A stretch of 64,000 nucleotides of DNA from Frondihabitans sp. 762G35 (GCF_002074055.1 NZ_CP014619.1:2885002-2949001); one strand, 5' to 3'; positions 17,555 to 27,924 are shown, counted from the stretch's first letter. Numbers and translations: made by a program. Notes: generated by a model from the letters alone, not told the origin.

Positions 17555-18357
17555 GACCCGACCGCCGCGGGAGCCTCGAGCGGGTGGTCGAACGGTCCGG
17601 CGTAGTGCTGGCCGTCGACGTACTCCCCCAGGTCGTAGCGACGGAGCGTCGGCATCTCGCGGGGCCGCTCCGGGCGGGCCCACTCGACGCCGTTCGCGAG
17701 GACGCGGCGGATGTCGGGGTGGTGGTAGACGGGGAAGTCCTGGTCGCCGGGGCTGAAGAAGAAGATCTTGCCGAAGCCGCGGCGGTAGGTCATGCCCGAG
17801 CGGAAGACCTCGCCGCCGGTGAAGCCGGAGATGAAGATCAGCTCGTCGGGGGTCGGCACGTCGAAGTACTCGCCGTACATCTCCTGCTCGGGGATGACGA
17901 TCGGGTTCGGCACGCCGCGGGTGATGGGGTGCTGCGGGTTCACCGTCCAGACCAGTTCCTGGTCGTGCTCGCTCCGCCAGCGCAGGGTGCACGTGGTGCC
18001 CATGAGCTTGCCGAAGATCTTCGACCAGTGGCCGGAGTGGAGCACGAGCAGCCCCATGCCGGAGAGGACGTGGCGGTGCACGCGGTCGACCACGAGGTCG
18101 TCGACGTCGCCGTGCGCGGCGTGACCCCACCAGGTGAGGACGTCGGTCGCGGCGAGGACCTCCTCGGTGAGGCCGTGCTCGGGCTGGTCCATCGTCGCGA
18201 TGCGCACCTCGGCGCCGGGCAGGTTCTCGCGGATCCCTGCCGCGATCGCGCCGTGCATTCCGTCGGGGTAGCGCTCGGCGACGTGCGCCTCGACCTTCTC
18301 GTGGACGTTCTCACCCCAGACGGTGACGCGGAGCGGGGTGTTGGGGGTGTCTGTCAT
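17551..18357 (-). CDS. thuA: ThuA domain protein (trehalose utilisation type)
   Basis: A 268-residue ThuA-fold protein (class I glutamine-amidotransferase-like). Landmarks are [12 protein letters not shown], the [15 protein letters not shown] region, [14 protein letters not shown] and [18 protein letters not shown]. Rhizobial ThuA works with ThuB in trehalose and related disaccharide use, probably acting on 3-keto-disaccharides. ATG 18357 ([11 protein letters not shown]) is chosen because it begins at the fold boundary. It sits between a sugar permease and a Gfo/Idh gene. Confidence 0.88.
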   Translation of the reverse strand: MTDTPNTPLRVTVWGENVHEKVEAHVAERYPDGMHGAIAAGIRENLPGAEVRIATMDQPEHGLTEEVLAATDVLTWWGHAAHGDVDDLVVDRVHRHVLSGMGLLVLHSGHWSKIFGKLMGTTCTLRWRSEHDQELVWTVNPQHPITRGVPNPIVIPEQEMYGEYFDVPTPDELIFISGFTGGEVFRSGMTYRRGFGKIFFFSPGDQDFPVYHHPDIRRVLANGVEWARPERPREMPTLRRYDLGEYVDGQHYAGPFDHPLEAPAAVGS

Positions 18358-18392
18358 GTCGTTCCTTCTTCTTTGCGTGTTCGAGTCGGTGG

Positions 18393-18410
18393 CTCCGGTC
18401 ATGACCGGAG
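18393..18410. repeat. Perfect 18-bp palindrome between permease and thuA
   Basis: CTCCGGTCATGACCGGAG, self-complementary, in the 74-bp gap between the second permease stop and the thuA start. It could be a weak intercistronic hairpin or a protein-binding site; the sequence does not decide. Confidence 0.5.
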
Positions 18411-18431
18411 TCGGGCTTCAGGCGCCCGGCG

Positions 18432-19325
18432 TCACTTGACGGCCCCGCCGAGGGCGCCGGCCGCGATGTATTTCTGGGCGAAGATCAACAGGAGGGCGGC
18501 GGGAAGCGAGGCCAGGACCGAGGTCGCCATCACCGGGCCCCAGTTGGTCACGTTCGATCCGATGTAGTTGTAGATTCCCAGCGTGATCGGCCGGACGGCA
18601 TCTGTCGAGGTGAGGGTCAGGGCGATCAGGAAGTCGCCCCACGCCCCGAGGAAGGTGAACAGGGCTGCCGTCACGATCGCGTTGCGGCTGATCGGGATCA
18701 CGATGGAGATGAACGCCCGGAAGTCGCCGGCGCCATCCACCAGAGCCGCTTCGACCAGGCTCGGCGGCAGCGACTCCATGAACGCCCGCATCAAGAGGAT
18801 GGCGAACGGGATCTGAACGGCGCTGTCGGCGAGGATCAGGCCCACGTAGGAGTTGAGCAGGCCGCTGTCGTTGAAGAGCGTGTACAGCGCGTTCGCGACG
18901 ACGATGGTCGGAACCATCTGGGTGACGAGCAGGACGAGCAGGAGCACGCGAGTGCCCTTCATCCGGAACCGGGCGAGTCCGTAGGCCGCCGGAGTCGACA
19001 CGAGCAGCGTCACGAGGACGGTGCCGAGACCGATCACGAGGCTCGTCAGGAAGTTCTGACTCTGGTCGGCGAGCGCCGCCCGGTAGGCGTCCAACGTCGG
19101 CGCGAGGGGGAACCAGGTGGCGGTCGCCGCCCCCGACGTGTTCTGAAGGCTCGTGTTGATCATCCAGTACACGGGGAAGATCATGATCGCGAGGAAGATG
19201 CACCCCAGGATCGTCATCGGGATGGTGCGACGCCGATTGTTCTTCGGCGAACGGGCTTGCTTGGCCACGACGCCGGAGGTCGCGCGACGGCGATCCTCGG
19301 CGCGGCCGACGACTCCGACGCTCAT
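18432..19325 (-). CDS. Sugar ABC transporter permease (MalG/CUT1 type)
   Basis: A 297-residue inner-membrane component with a basic N-terminal tail and six hydrophobic helices (MTILGCIFLAIMIFPVYWMI is the first). The cytoplasmic EAA loop that contacts the ATPase is EAALVDGAGDFRAFISIVIP. It pairs with the upstream MalF-type permease, overlapping its stop by 4 bp. No ATPase gene is present in the operon. Confidence 0.93.
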   Translation of the reverse strand: MSVGVVGRAEDRRRATSGVVAKQARSPKNNRRRTIPMTILGCIFLAIMIFPVYWMINTSLQNTSGAATATWFPLAPTLDAYRAALADQSQNFLTSLVIGLGTVLVTLLVSTPAAYGLARFRMKGTRVLLLVLLVTQMVPTIVVANALYTLFNDSGLLNSYVGLILADSAVQIPFAILLMRAFMESLPPSLVEAALVDGAGDFRAFISIVIPISRNAIVTAALFTFLGAWGDFLIALTLTSTDAVRPITLGIYNYIGSNVTNWGPVMATSVLASLPAALLLIFAQKYIAAGALGGAVK

Positions 19326-20272
19326 TCGTCGACCGCCTTCCTGGTGATTGCGAGGTAGACCATCGCGAAGACGAACGACACGACGATGAGGACGTTGCTG
19401 ACGGCGGCTCCGACGCCGAACTGGAAGTTGACGAACGACTGGTGATAGGCGTTGGTGGCGAGCGTCTGGGTGGAGTTCGCCGGCCCGCCGCCGGTCAGGC
19501 CGAGGATGAGGTCGACGACCTTAAGGGTGTAGACCACCCCGAGCACGATGACCACGCTCACCACGGAGCGGATGCTCGGCCACGTGATGTTCCAGAACGC
19601 CTTCCACCCGGTGGCGCCGTCGAGCGACGCCGCCTCGTAGAGCTCCTCCGGCACGGCCTGGATCCCGCTGTAGAGGATGGTGGTGTTGAAGGGGATGCCC
19701 AGCCAGATGTTGACGCCGATCACGGCCACCAGCGCGAGGCTCGGGCTCACCAGCCACGGCACCGCGGGGATTCCGAAGAGACCGAGGAACTGGTTGAGCG
19801 CACCGCTCTCCTGGTCGAGCATCCATTTCCAGACCGCGCTCGAGGCGATGATCGGGAGGAGCCAGGGCAGCAGCAGCAACCCGCGCAGGAAGCCGGAGAG
19901 GGGGAAGTTGCGCTTGAAGAACAGCGCGAGACCCAGGCCGATGGCGAACTGCATCACGATCGAGCCGACCGTGAAGAGTCCGGTGTTGATGAGGCTCGTC
20001 GCGAAGATCGAGCTGCCGAAGACGTTGACGTAGTTGGCGAAACCGACCCAGGGGGCCTCACCCGTGAAGAAGGTCTTCGTCGAGTAGTCCTGGAACGACA
20101 TGATGACGTTCTTGACGATCGGATAGCCGAAGAAGATCGCCACGAAGACCACGGCCGGGGTCACGAAGAGCCACCGGCTGGTCCCGGCCAGCATCCTCGC
20201 TCTCCGCTGTCCGGGGCGGACGGGCCTCACGGGCACGCCGGTCCGGATCCTTGCTTGTGCTGACACGCTCAT
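19322..20272 (-). CDS. Sugar ABC transporter permease (MalF/CUT1 type)
   Basis: A 316-residue permease with six membrane helices beginning WLFVTPAVVFVAIFFGYPIV, and the EAA loop EAASLDGATGWKAFWNITWP. Second gene of the operon, 60 bp after the binding-protein gene and beyond a strong hairpin. The substrate is a carbohydrate by family (CUT1, usually di- or oligosaccharides). The ThuA neighbour suggests a disaccharide. Confidence 0.93.
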   Translation of the reverse strand: MSVSAQARIRTGVPVRPVRPGQRRARMLAGTSRWLFVTPAVVFVAIFFGYPIVKNVIMSFQDYSTKTFFTGEAPWVGFANYVNVFGSSIFATSLINTGLFTVGSIVMQFAIGLGLALFFKRNFPLSGFLRGLLLLPWLLPIIASSAVWKWMLDQESGALNQFLGLFGIPAVPWLVSPSLALVAVIGVNIWLGIPFNTTILYSGIQAVPEELYEAASLDGATGWKAFWNITWPSIRSVVSVVIVLGVVYTLKVVDLILGLTGGGPANSTQTLATNAYHQSFVNFQFGVGAAVSNVLIVVSFVFAMVYLAITRKAVDE

Positions 20273-20297
20273 ATCTCTTCCTTCCCTGGCAGGAGCA

Positions 20298-20326
20298 GGG
20301 GAGCCGGCCCGCGGGGCCGGCTCCCC
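20298..20326 (-). terminator. Intra-operon hairpin between binding protein and permease
   Basis: A perfect 13-bp stem: GGGGAGCCGGCCC (20298-20310), loop GCG, GGGCCGGCTCCCC (20314-20326). It lies 7 bp after the binding-protein stop. Such hairpins usually protect upstream mRNA or partly terminate, keeping binding protein in excess over permease. Confidence 0.75.
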
Positions 20327-20332
20327 GCTCGC

Positions 20333-21571
20333 TTACTGGTTCTGCGACTGAGCCTGCTGGAGAGCGGCTTCGGGGCTGGCCTTGCCGGTGAGGGCGAGCT
20401 GGACGGCGGTGTAGATCTTGGTCGCCGCCTTGGGCCAGTCGGGTCCGAGCTCACCGGTGCGAGCGCGGGCCGTCTTGACGGTCGTGACGAACGAGGCGAC
20501 CTGCGGGTGGGTCGTGGCCCAGGCGTCGGCAGCCGTGATGTTCGTCGGGACGTTCCCCGTGACTCCGGCGATCGTCGACTGCATCTTCTCGGCGTTCAGG
20601 CAGCCGACGAACTTGCCGGCGAGCTTCATCTTCGCCGTGTCCTTCGTCACCGGGACCGTGAAGGCCTCGCCGCCGAGCGGGGCGACGGTCGCTTCGCCGG
20701 CGCGGGTCGGGATCGGCACGCTGTCGAACTCGAGACCCTTCGCGGCGTTGAGCAGCGGCAGCTGCCACGGACCGTTGATCATCATGGCGGCCTTGCCGGC
20801 GATGAACTGGTTGTTCACGTCGGCCTGGGCCCAGTTGATCGAGCTCTTCGACATCGAGCCGTCGTTCTGCAGGTCGAGGTCGAACTGGAGCGCCTGCGTG
20901 GCACCGGTGGTGGCGATGTTCTTCTCGTCGCCGCCGTTCGACCAGAAGTAGGGCAGGAACTGCCAGGTGCCCTCGTAGGTGTTGATGTTGCTCATGGCGA
21001 AGCCGTAGGTCTTGCCCGTGGTCAGCTTCTTCGCCGCCGCGCGGAGCTCGTCCCAGGTCTTCGGCGGCGTCACGCCCGCCGCGGAGAGGAGCTTCTTGTT
21101 GTAGTAGAGGGCGATGGAGTTGGTGACCGGCTGGAGGCCGTAGAGGTCGCCCTTGTAGGTGTTGGCCGCCTCGACCGCGGGGACGAGGCCCTTGGCGCTG
21201 AGGCCGTAGTCGGACAGCGGCGAGAGCGCGCCCGAGGCGGCGATCTGCTGGACGTCGGGGTTGTCGAGCATCAGGACGTCGGGGAGGGTGCGCGAGGAGG
21301 CCTGCTGCAGCACCTTCGCGATGAGGCCGGCTCCCGCGACGTGGTTGATGGTGACCGTGGCGCCGACCTGGGTGGCGCAGGTCTTGTAGATGGGGTCGTA
21401 GCTCGCCTGGTAGTAGTCCTCGATGGTGAGGTTCTTCGCGGAGCCGGACGACGACGACCCGCCGCCGCCGGAGCAGCCGGTGAGGATCAGCGGGACGGTG
21501 GCCATCATCGCGACGGCACCGAGGAGGCCGCCGAACCGCGTGCGGCGCTGGATGGGGGATCTAGGCTTCAT
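20333..21571 (-). CDS. Sugar ABC transporter substrate-binding lipoprotein
   Basis: A 412-residue exported lipoprotein. A basic N-terminus and hydrophobic run lead to lipobox LILTGCSG with Cys33 as the lipid anchor. A Gly/Ser-rich linker follows, then a type-1 sugar-binding fold (LMLDNPDVQQIAASGALSPL, ALYYNKKLLSAAGVTPPKTWDEL, AAMMINGPWQLPLL). First gene of the permease-permease-thuA-idh operon, divergent from a LacI regulator across a doubled palindromic operator. Confidence 0.93.
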   Translation of the reverse strand: MKPRSPIQRRTRFGGLLGAVAMMATVPLILTGCSGGGGSSSSGSAKNLTIEDYYQASYDPIYKTCATQVGATVTINHVAGAGLIAKVLQQASSRTLPDVLMLDNPDVQQIAASGALSPLSDYGLSAKGLVPAVEAANTYKGDLYGLQPVTNSIALYYNKKLLSAAGVTPPKTWDELRAAAKKLTTGKTYGFAMSNINTYEGTWQFLPYFWSNGGDEKNIATTGATQALQFDLDLQNDGSMSKSSINWAQADVNNQFIAGKAAMMINGPWQLPLLNAAKGLEFDSVPIPTRAGEATVAPLGGEAFTVPVTKDTAKMKLAGKFVGCLNAEKMQSTIAGVTGNVPTNITAADAWATTHPQVASFVTTVKTARARTGELGPDWPKAATKIYTAVQLALTGKASPEAALQQAQSQNQ

Positions 21572-21670
21572 TGCTTAGCTCTTCTCTCGATGGGTGCAGG
21601 GGGTGGGCACGCATCGACGACTTCACGGACGTCATCGTCTCTGTGTTCCCGAGTTCGGAAAACGTAGCAG

Positions 21671-21698
21671 TAAAGCGCTTATCCGGTAAAGCGCTTTA
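21671..21698. promoter_or_regulatory. Doubled LacI-type operator
   Basis: TAAAGCGCTT (21671-21680) and the perfect palindrome TAAAGCGCTTTA (21687-21698) are centred 16 bp apart in the 195-bp region between the binding-protein gene and the divergent LacI gene. The central CG step and 12-bp palindrome are typical of LacI-family sites. The local LacI protein is the obvious candidate binder. Confidence 0.75.
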
Positions 21699-21766
21699 AG
21701 CGAATTTTTCCGGACGACTTCCCGTTACTCTGATCCAGAGGAATCCCTAGTCGGCAGGAGGCGCGC

Positions 21767-22792
21767 ATGGCGACCATGCAGGAGGTCGCCACCCACGCCG
21801 GCGTCTCCATCGCGACCGTCTCGTTCGTCGTCAACGGCACGAAGAAGGTCTCCCCCGCGACCCGGGAGCGCGTGCAGGCGTCGATGACCGCCCTCGGCTT
21901 CCGCAACAACGCCATCGCGAGGGCCCTCGCCTCGAAGCGCACCCGGATCATCGCGCTCCTCATCCCGGCGCTCGAGCACCGGATGGGCGCGACCACGCTC
22001 GAGTTCTTCACGAGCGCGGCGGCGCGAGCCTCCGAGCTCGGCTACCACCTCGTCCTCTGGCCCGACGAGCCGACGGGCGACGAGCTGACCGAGCTGCTCT
22101 CGAGCGGCCTCGTCGACGGCGTCATCCTCATGGAGGTCCGGATGGAGGACCCCCGCATCGAGAGGCTGACCGAGCTCCGGGTGCCGTTCACGTCGATCGG
22201 ACGCACGCGCGATCCCTCCGGCCTCCCGTTCGTCGACATCGACTTCGAGACGACGGTGCGCAGGAGCCTCGACTACCTCGAGTCGCTCGGCCACCGCCGC
22301 TTCGGGCTCGTCATCGAGGATCTCACCGGCACCCCGATGGAGGGCTACGCACCCCTTCCGCGCACGGAGGAGACCTTCCGGTCCGAGTGCGCGGCCCGCG
22401 GCCTCGTCGGGACGGTCGTCAACTGCGGCTCCTCGGCTCCGGGTGGTCGCAAGGCCGCGAGCGACCTCCTGGCCGCGGATCCCGACGTGACCGCGGTCAT
22501 GATCATGAAGGACGACTCGACCTTCGGCCTCGTGTCGGGCCTGACCTCCGCCGGGCGACGCGTGCCGGAGGACGTCTCCGTCCTGTCGGTCGCCTCGTCG
22601 ACGGCCGCGGGGGCGCAGCACGATCCGCCCCTCACGACCATGAACTCCCCCGGTCGCGAACTGGGCCGTCTCGCGGCGGAGGAGCTGATCAACCAGCTCG
22701 ACGGCCCCGTCGGAGACCTCCCGCACGTGCTGCTGCCGTGCGTGCTGCACGAGGCCGGATCGACCGGCCCCGCGCCGCACGCACACCCCTAG
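21767..22792 (+). CDS. LacI-family transcriptional regulator
   Basis: A 341-residue regulator. The N-terminal helix-turn-helix is ATMQEVATHAGVSIATVSFV with the hinge helix NAIARALASKRT. A periplasmic-binding-protein-like effector domain follows (IIALLIPALEHR, GLVDGVILMEVR, DLLAADPDVTAVMIMKDD). Divergently transcribed from the sugar transporter operon, with the operator pair between them, so it most likely represses that operon in the absence of its sugar. Confidence 0.93.
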   Translation: MATMQEVATHAGVSIATVSFVVNGTKKVSPATRERVQASMTALGFRNNAIARALASKRTRIIALLIPALEHRMGATTLEFFTSAAARASELGYHLVLWPDEPTGDELTELLSSGLVDGVILMEVRMEDPRIERLTELRVPFTSIGRTRDPSGLPFVDIDFETTVRRSLDYLESLGHRRFGLVIEDLTGTPMEGYAPLPRTEETFRSECAARGLVGTVVNCGSSAPGGRKAASDLLAADPDVTAVMIMKDDSTFGLVSGLTSAGRRVPEDVSVLSVASSTAAGAQHDPPLTTMNSPGRELGRLAAEELINQLDGPVGDLPHVLLPCVLHEAGSTGPAPHAHP

Positions 22793-22802
22793 ACCCTCGG
22801 CG

Positions 22803-23816
22803 CTAGCGCTCCTGCGCGAAGGCGGCGTCGAACGCGGCCGTCGGCTGCGGGAACGACAGCCCCTTGACGAACTGGAGCGCCTCGGGCGCCCCGACGAGAC
22901 GGTCCATGCCGGCGTCCTCCCACTCGACCGAGAGCGGGCCCGTGTAGCCGATCGCGTTCAGCATGCGGATCGCGTTCTCCCACGGCACGTCGCCGTGGCC
23001 CGTCGAGATGAAGTCCCAGCCGCGGCGCGGGTCCGCCCAGGGCAGGTGCGACGACAGGCGTCCGTTGCGGCCGTTGAGCCGGAGCTTGGTGTCCTTGCAG
23101 TGGACGTTGAAGATGACGTCCTGGAAGTCCCAGAGGAAGCCGACCGCGTCGAGATCCTGCCAGACGAAGTGGCTCGGGTCCCAGTTGATGCCGAAGGACT
23201 TCCGGTGGCCGATGGCCTCGAGGGTCTTCTTGGTGGTCCAGTAGTCGTAGGCGATCTCGGAGGGGTGCGGCTCGAGCGCGAAGCGCACGCCGACCTCCTC
23301 GAAGACGTCGAGGATCGGGTTCCAGCGGTCGGCGAAGTCCTGGTAGCCGGCCTCGACGAGCTCGTCGCGGACGGGCGGGAACATCGCCACGTACTTCCAG
23401 ATCGACGAGCCGGTGAATCCGGTCACCGTCGCGGCGCCGAGGCGCGCGGCCGTGCGCGCGGTGTTCTTGAGCTCCTCGGCGGCGCGCCGACGGACACCCT
23501 CGGGGTCGCCGTCGCCCCAGACGCTGTCGGGGAGCATGTCGCGGTGGCGCTGGTCGATCGGGTCGTCGCAGACGGCCTGGCCCTTGAGGTGGTTGGAGAT
23601 CGCGAAGACCTTCAGGCCGTTCTTCTCGAGGATCGCCCTGCGGTCGGCGATGTAGGCGTCGTCCGTGGCGCCGCGGTTCGCGTCGAGGTGGTCGCCCCAG
23701 CACGCGATCTCGAGGCCGTCGTAGCCCCACTCGCCCGCGAGACGGCAGACCTCCTCGAAGGGCAGGTCGGCCCACTGGCCGGTGAACAGGGTGACTGGGC
23801 GCTGGATGCTGGTCAT
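22803..23816 (-). CDS. Sugar phosphate isomerase/epimerase (xylose isomerase-like TIM barrel)
   Basis: A 337-residue AP_endonuc_2-type TIM barrel. Metal-site residues are visible in [13 protein letters not shown] (Glu/His), [11 protein letters not shown] (Asp/His), VHCKDTK (His) and [11 protein letters not shown] (Glu), the Glu-Asp-His-Glu set used for a divalent metal. Such proteins beside Gfo/Idh genes isomerise, epimerise or split keto-sugars. The start ([11 protein letters not shown]) overlaps the upstream oxidoreductase stop by 4 bp. Confidence 0.88.
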   Translation of the reverse strand: MTSIQRPVTLFTGQWADLPFEEVCRLAGEWGYDGLEIACWGDHLDANRGATDDAYIADRRAILEKNGLKVFAISNHLKGQAVCDDPIDQRHRDMLPDSVWGDGDPEGVRRRAAEELKNTARTAARLGAATVTGFTGSSIWKYVAMFPPVRDELVEAGYQDFADRWNPILDVFEEVGVRFALEPHPSEIAYDYWTTKKTLEAIGHRKSFGINWDPSHFVWQDLDAVGFLWDFQDVIFNVHCKDTKLRLNGRNGRLSSHLPWADPRRGWDFISTGHGDVPWENAIRMLNAIGYTGPLSVEWEDAGMDRLVGAPEALQFVKGLSFPQPTAAFDAAFAQER

Positions 23817-25048
23817 GCGGTCGCTCCTTCGTGGGTGGCTGAGGTGGTGGTGGCTGCGGTGGTGGCTGCGGTGGTGATCCAGGCGCTGCCGGCGTTGCTC
23901 GACCGCTCCACGGCGTCGAGGACGCGCTGCACCTGGAGACCTTCGGCGAACGACGGGGTCGGCTGGGTTCCGGCGGCGATCGCCCCGACGAGGTCGACGA
24001 GCTGGTGCGAGAAGCCGTGCTCGTAACCGATGGTGTGGCCGGTGGGCCACCAGGCGGCGAAGTAGGGGTGCTCGGGCTCGGTCACGAGGATCCGCTTGAA
24101 GCCGAGCTCGGTGGCCGGCGCCGTCGCGTCGTAGAACTCCAGCTCGTTCTCGCGCTCCAGGTCGAAGGCGAGGGCGCCCTCGGAGCCCGAGATCTCGATC
24201 CGGAAGGCGTTCTTCCGCCCCGTGGCGAACCGCGTCGCCTCGAACGAACCGAGAGCGCCGCCGGAGAGCTTCGCGGTGAAGAGTGCGGCGTCGTCGACCG
24301 TCACCTGCCCGCGCTCGGAGCTCGCGGCACCGCCGAGGCTGGTCTGCGCGACCGACTCGTCGAGCAGGGGCCGCTCCGTGACGAAGGTGTGCAGGATGCC
24401 CGACACGGCGTCGAGCGTCTGCCCGGTGATGAACTGCACCGCGTCGATGGCGTGCGCGCCGATGTCGCCGAGGGCGCCCGATCCTGCCTTCGCCTTGTCG
24501 AGGCGCCACGTCATCGGGCCCTCCTCGTCGACGAGCCAGTCCTGGAGGTACTGGGCCCGGACCTGGCGGATCTCGCCGAGGCGGCCGCTCGCGACGAGGT
24601 CGCGGGCGAAGGTGATGGCGGGGACGCGGCGGTAGGTGAACCCGACCATCGCGAAGACGCCGCGTTCAGCGGCGGCCGCCGCGGCTCTCGCCATGGTCTC
24701 GGCCTCCTCGACGGTGTTGCCGAGCGGCTTCTCGCAGAGGACGTGCTTGCCCGCCTCGAGGGCGGCGACCGCGATCTCGACGTGCGTCGATCCGGGCGAG
24801 CAGATGTCGACGAGGTCGATGTCGGGATCGGCGATCACGTCGCGCCAGTCGCTCGCCGTGGAGGCCCAGCCCCACTTCTCGGCGGCGGCCGTCGTGGCCT
24901 CGACGTTCCGCCCGACGATGGTCGACATGACCGGCTCGAACGGCAGGTCGAAGAACCTCGGAGCCACGCGGAAGGCCTGCGAGTGCGCGGCCCCCATGAA
25001 ACCGTGGCCGACCATGGCGACACGGAGGGTGGGACGGGCTTCGGACAT
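23813..25048 (-). CDS. Gfo/Idh/MocA-family oxidoreductase
   Basis: A 411-residue NAD(P)-dependent oxidoreductase. The Rossmann motif is [17 protein letters not shown], the EKP loop is [12 protein letters not shown], and the substrate-side residues lie in [18 protein letters not shown] (catalytic Lys/His-Asp area). It differs from the ThuB-like paralogue in this island. The last about 20 residues are a low-complexity Thr/Ala tail encoded by GTGGTGGCTGCG-type repeats (23831-23880), outside the fold. It heads a two-gene operon with the TIM-barrel isomerase and is divergent from xylA. Confidence 0.9.
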   Translation of the reverse strand: MSEARPTLRVAMVGHGFMGAAHSQAFRVAPRFFDLPFEPVMSTIVGRNVEATTAAAEKWGWASTASDWRDVIADPDIDLVDICSPGSTHVEIAVAALEAGKHVLCEKPLGNTVEEAETMARAAAAAAERGVFAMVGFTYRRVPAITFARDLVASGRLGEIRQVRAQYLQDWLVDEEGPMTWRLDKAKAGSGALGDIGAHAIDAVQFITGQTLDAVSGILHTFVTERPLLDESVAQTSLGGAASSERGQVTVDDAALFTAKLSGGALGSFEATRFATGRKNAFRIEISGSEGALAFDLERENELEFYDATAPATELGFKRILVTEPEHPYFAAWWPTGHTIGYEHGFSHQLVDLVGAIAAGTQPTPSFAEGLQVQRVLDAVERSSNAGSAWITTAATTAATTTSATHEGATA

Positions 25049-25113
25049 CGGCGACTCCTTCGTCGTGGTCTGCGCGGTCGTGGTCTGCGCGGTCGTGCTG
25101 GGCGCGTGTGCCC

Positions 25114-25139
25114 TTGCACTCTAGCGAGGGACCTAATAT
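25114..25139 (+). promoter_or_regulatory. Probable xylA promoter region
   Basis: A good -10 hexamer TAATAT (25134-25139) lies in an unusually AT-rich stretch (to about 25175) before xylA. TTGCAC (25114-25119) resembles a -35 but the 14-bp spacing is short, so the true -35 may differ. A direct repeat of GTCGTGGTCTGCGCG (about 25065-25094) lies just upstream. Confidence 0.45.
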
Positions 25140-25182
25140 GTTCTTCGCAACAACAAATAACCATAGACGCTGAGGAAGAGCC

Positions 25183-26376
25183 ATGGCAACGACGCCCACC
25201 CCCGAAGACAAGTTCTCGTTCGGTCTCTGGACCATCGGATACAACGGCAACGACCCGTTCGGCGGCCCGACGCGGCCTCAGCTAGACGTGGTCGAGGCCG
25301 TCACCAAGCTCAAGGAGCTGGGCGCCTACGGCCTCACCTTCCACGACGACGACCTCTTCGCGTTCGGCTCGACCGACGCCGAGCGTCAGAACCAGATCGA
25401 CCGCCTCAAGGGCGCCCTGTCCGACACCGGCGTCATCGTGCCGATGATCACGACGAACCTCTTCTCCGCCCCCGTCTTCAAGGACGGCGGCTTCACCTCC
25501 AACGACCGCGACGTCCGCCGCTTCGCGCTCCGCAAGGTCCTCCGCAACCTCGACCTCGCCGCCGAGCTCGGTGCGAAGACGTTCGTCATGTGGGGTGGCC
25601 GCGAGGGCGCCGAGTACGACTCCGCGAAGGACATCCAGCAGGCGCTCCACCGCTACCGCGAGGCCGTGAACCTGCTCGGCGACTACGTCACCGACAAGGG
25701 CTACGACATCCGCTTCGCCATCGAGCCGAAGCCGAACGAGCCCCGCGGCGACATCCTGCTGCCGACCCTCGGCCACGCGCTGGCCTTCATCAACTCGCTC
25801 GAGCGCCCCGAGCTCGTCGGCGTCAACCCCGAGGTCGGGCACGAGCAGATGGCCGGCCTGAACTTCGCCGCCGGCATCGCCCAGGCGCTCTACCACGGGA
25901 AGCTCTACCACATCGATCTCAACGGCCAGCGGGGCATCAAGTACGACCAGGACCTCGTCTTCGGCCACGGCGACCTCCAGAACGCCTTCGCCCTCGTCGA
26001 CCTGCTCGAGAACGGCGGCCCGCAGGGCGGCCCCTCGTACGACGGCCCGCGCCACTTCGACTACAAGCCCTCGCGCACCGACGGGATCGACGGCGTGTGG
26101 TCGTCGGCCGCCGCCAACATGCGCATGTACCTCCTCCTCAAGGAGCGCGCCGCGGCCTTCCGCGCCGACCCCGAGGTCCAGGAGGCTCTCGCGGCGTCGA
26201 AGGTCGCCGAGCTCGCGCAGCCGACCCTCAACCCGGGCGAGACCTACGACGACCTGCTCGCCGACCGCTCGGCCTACGAGGACTTCGACCCGGAGCCCTA
26301 CTTCGGTGGCAAGTCGTTCGGGTTCGTCCGCCTGCAGCAGCTCGCCGTCGAGCACCTGATGGGCGCCCGGGGCTGA
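25183..26376 (+). CDS. xylA: Xylose isomerase
   Basis: Interconverts D-xylose and D-xylulose in the cytoplasm. It is 397 residues, the short (class I) form typical of actinobacteria. Visible features are [18 protein letters not shown], the catalytic His in [12 protein letters not shown], metal ligands in [10 protein letters not shown] and [11 protein letters not shown], and [13 protein letters not shown] 25183 follows AGGAAGAG. xylB follows 25 bp downstream, so the two form an operon. Confidence 0.97.
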   Translation: MATTPTPEDKFSFGLWTIGYNGNDPFGGPTRPQLDVVEAVTKLKELGAYGLTFHDDDLFAFGSTDAERQNQIDRLKGALSDTGVIVPMITTNLFSAPVFKDGGFTSNDRDVRRFALRKVLRNLDLAAELGAKTFVMWGGREGAEYDSAKDIQQALHRYREAVNLLGDYVTDKGYDIRFAIEPKPNEPRGDILLPTLGHALAFINSLERPELVGVNPEVGHEQMAGLNFAAGIAQALYHGKLYHIDLNGQRGIKYDQDLVFGHGDLQNAFALVDLLENGGPQGGPSYDGPRHFDYKPSRTDGIDGVWSSAAANMRMYLLLKERAAAFRADPEVQEALAASKVAELAQPTLNPGETYDDLLADRSAYEDFDPEPYFGGKSFGFVRLQQLAVEHLMGARG

Positions 26377-26401
26377 TCCCCGGCCGCGAAGGAAGCCATC
26401 G

Positions 26402-27886
26402 ATGACGCTGGTCGCAGGAGTCGACTCCTCCACTCAGAGCTGCAAGGTCGTGATCCGAGACGCCTCGACGGGCGAGCTGATCCGATCGGGCAGCGCCAGG
26501 CACCCGGACGGGACCTCGGTCGATCCCAACGCCTGGTGGTCCGCCCTCCTCGAGGCGATCGAGGCGGCGGGCGGACTCGACGACTGCGCCGCGATCTCGG
26601 TCGCCGGCCAGCAGCACGGCATGGTGGCACTCGATCCAGCGGGGCGCGTCGTCCGCGACGCGCTCCTCTGGAACGACACCCGCAGCGCGCAGGCCGCCGC
26701 GGACCTCCTCGCCGAGCTCGGCCCGGAGGCCATGGCGGAGCGGACGGGCTCCCTGCCCGTGGCCTCCTTCACGGCGACGAAGGTGCGCTGGCTGCGCCAC
26801 GCCGAGCCCGAGAACGCCGAGCGGGTGGCGGCGGTCGCGCTGCCGCACGACTGGCTGACCTGGCGGCTCCTGGGGTACGGCCCCTCGGCGCCTCGCGGTG
26901 CCGATCTCGACGCCCTCGTCACCGATCGCTCGGATGCCAGCGGCACCTCCTACTGGACGCCCGCTCGGGGCGAATACGACCTCGACCTGTTCGAGACCGC
27001 GTTCGGCCGGGCCGCCCGCGAGGCGACCGGGGCGGGCGCGGGAGCGGCATCCGCCGGCGACTCGCGCGTGGTCCTGCCGCGGGTGCTCGGGCCGGCCGAC
27101 ACGGCGGGGACCACCGTCGCCGTCGAGTCGATCCCCGCGGGCCTCGTCGTCGGCGCCGGGATGGGCGACAACGCCGGGGCGGGCCTCGGCCTCGACGCCA
27201 CCGTCGGCGACGTCGTCATCTCCATCGGCACGAGCGGCACGGCCTTCGCCGTGACCGATCACCCGACCACCGATCCCTCGGGAACGGTCGCGGGCTTCGC
27301 GGACGCCACGGGAGCCTTCCTCCCGCTCGTCGCGACGCTCAACGCCGCCCGCATCCTGACGGCCGTCGAGACACTGCTCGGGGTCGACCACGACGAGTTC
27401 GCCCGCCTCGCGCTCGCCGCGGAGCCCGGCTCCGGCGGGGTGGCGCTCGTGCCCTACTTCGAGGGCGAACGGACTCCCAACCTCCCCGACGCCACGGCGA
27501 CCTTCGCGGGTCTGACCCTCGCGGCCAGCACCCGGGAGAACCTCGCGCGCGCCGCGGTCGAGGGGCTCGCCTGCTCGCTGGCCGACGGGGTCGACGCCGT
27601 GCGCGCCCTCGGGGTCACGGCCACGCGCATCCTGCTGGTCGGCGGCGCCGCCCTCAACCCCGCCGTCCAGGCGGTCGCGGCTCAGGTCTTCGACGTGCCC
27701 GTGGCCGTCCCCGTGCCGGGCGAGTACGTCGCCGACGGCGCCGCCCGGCAGGCGGCGTGGGTGCTCACGGGGGCTCGGCCCGCTTGGGAGCTGTCGCTCG
27801 AGGCGATCCTCGCCGTCGACGTGCGCCCCGAGATCCGCTCTCGCTACCGCGAGGCGCAGGCACTCGGCTCGGTCTCCCGCCCCTAG
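26402..27886 (+). CDS. xylB: Xylulokinase
   Basis: An FGGY-family kinase (494 residues) that phosphorylates D-xylulose to feed the pentose phosphate pathway. Motifs: [15 protein letters not shown] (phosphate 1), [39 protein letters not shown] with the catalytic Asp, and the ATP-binding [20 protein letters not shown]. Second gene of the xylAB operon, ending in front of the 70-bp palindrome. Confidence 0.96.
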   Translation: MTLVAGVDSSTQSCKVVIRDASTGELIRSGSARHPDGTSVDPNAWWSALLEAIEAAGGLDDCAAISVAGQQHGMVALDPAGRVVRDALLWNDTRSAQAAADLLAELGPEAMAERTGSLPVASFTATKVRWLRHAEPENAERVAAVALPHDWLTWRLLGYGPSAPRGADLDALVTDRSDASGTSYWTPARGEYDLDLFETAFGRAAREATGAGAGAASAGDSRVVLPRVLGPADTAGTTVAVESIPAGLVVGAGMGDNAGAGLGLDATVGDVVISIGTSGTAFAVTDHPTTDPSGTVAGFADATGAFLPLVATLNAARILTAVETLLGVDHDEFARLALAAEPGSGGVALVPYFEGERTPNLPDATATFAGLTLAASTRENLARAAVEGLACSLADGVDAVRALGVTATRILLVGGAALNPAVQAVAAQVFDVPVAVPVPGEYVADGAARQAAWVLTGARPAWELSLEAILAVDVRPEIRSRYREAQALGSVSRP

Positions 27887-27924
27887 CCCGTCCAGCCCCG
27901 CGCCAGCTCGGCCCGTCCGGGCCG

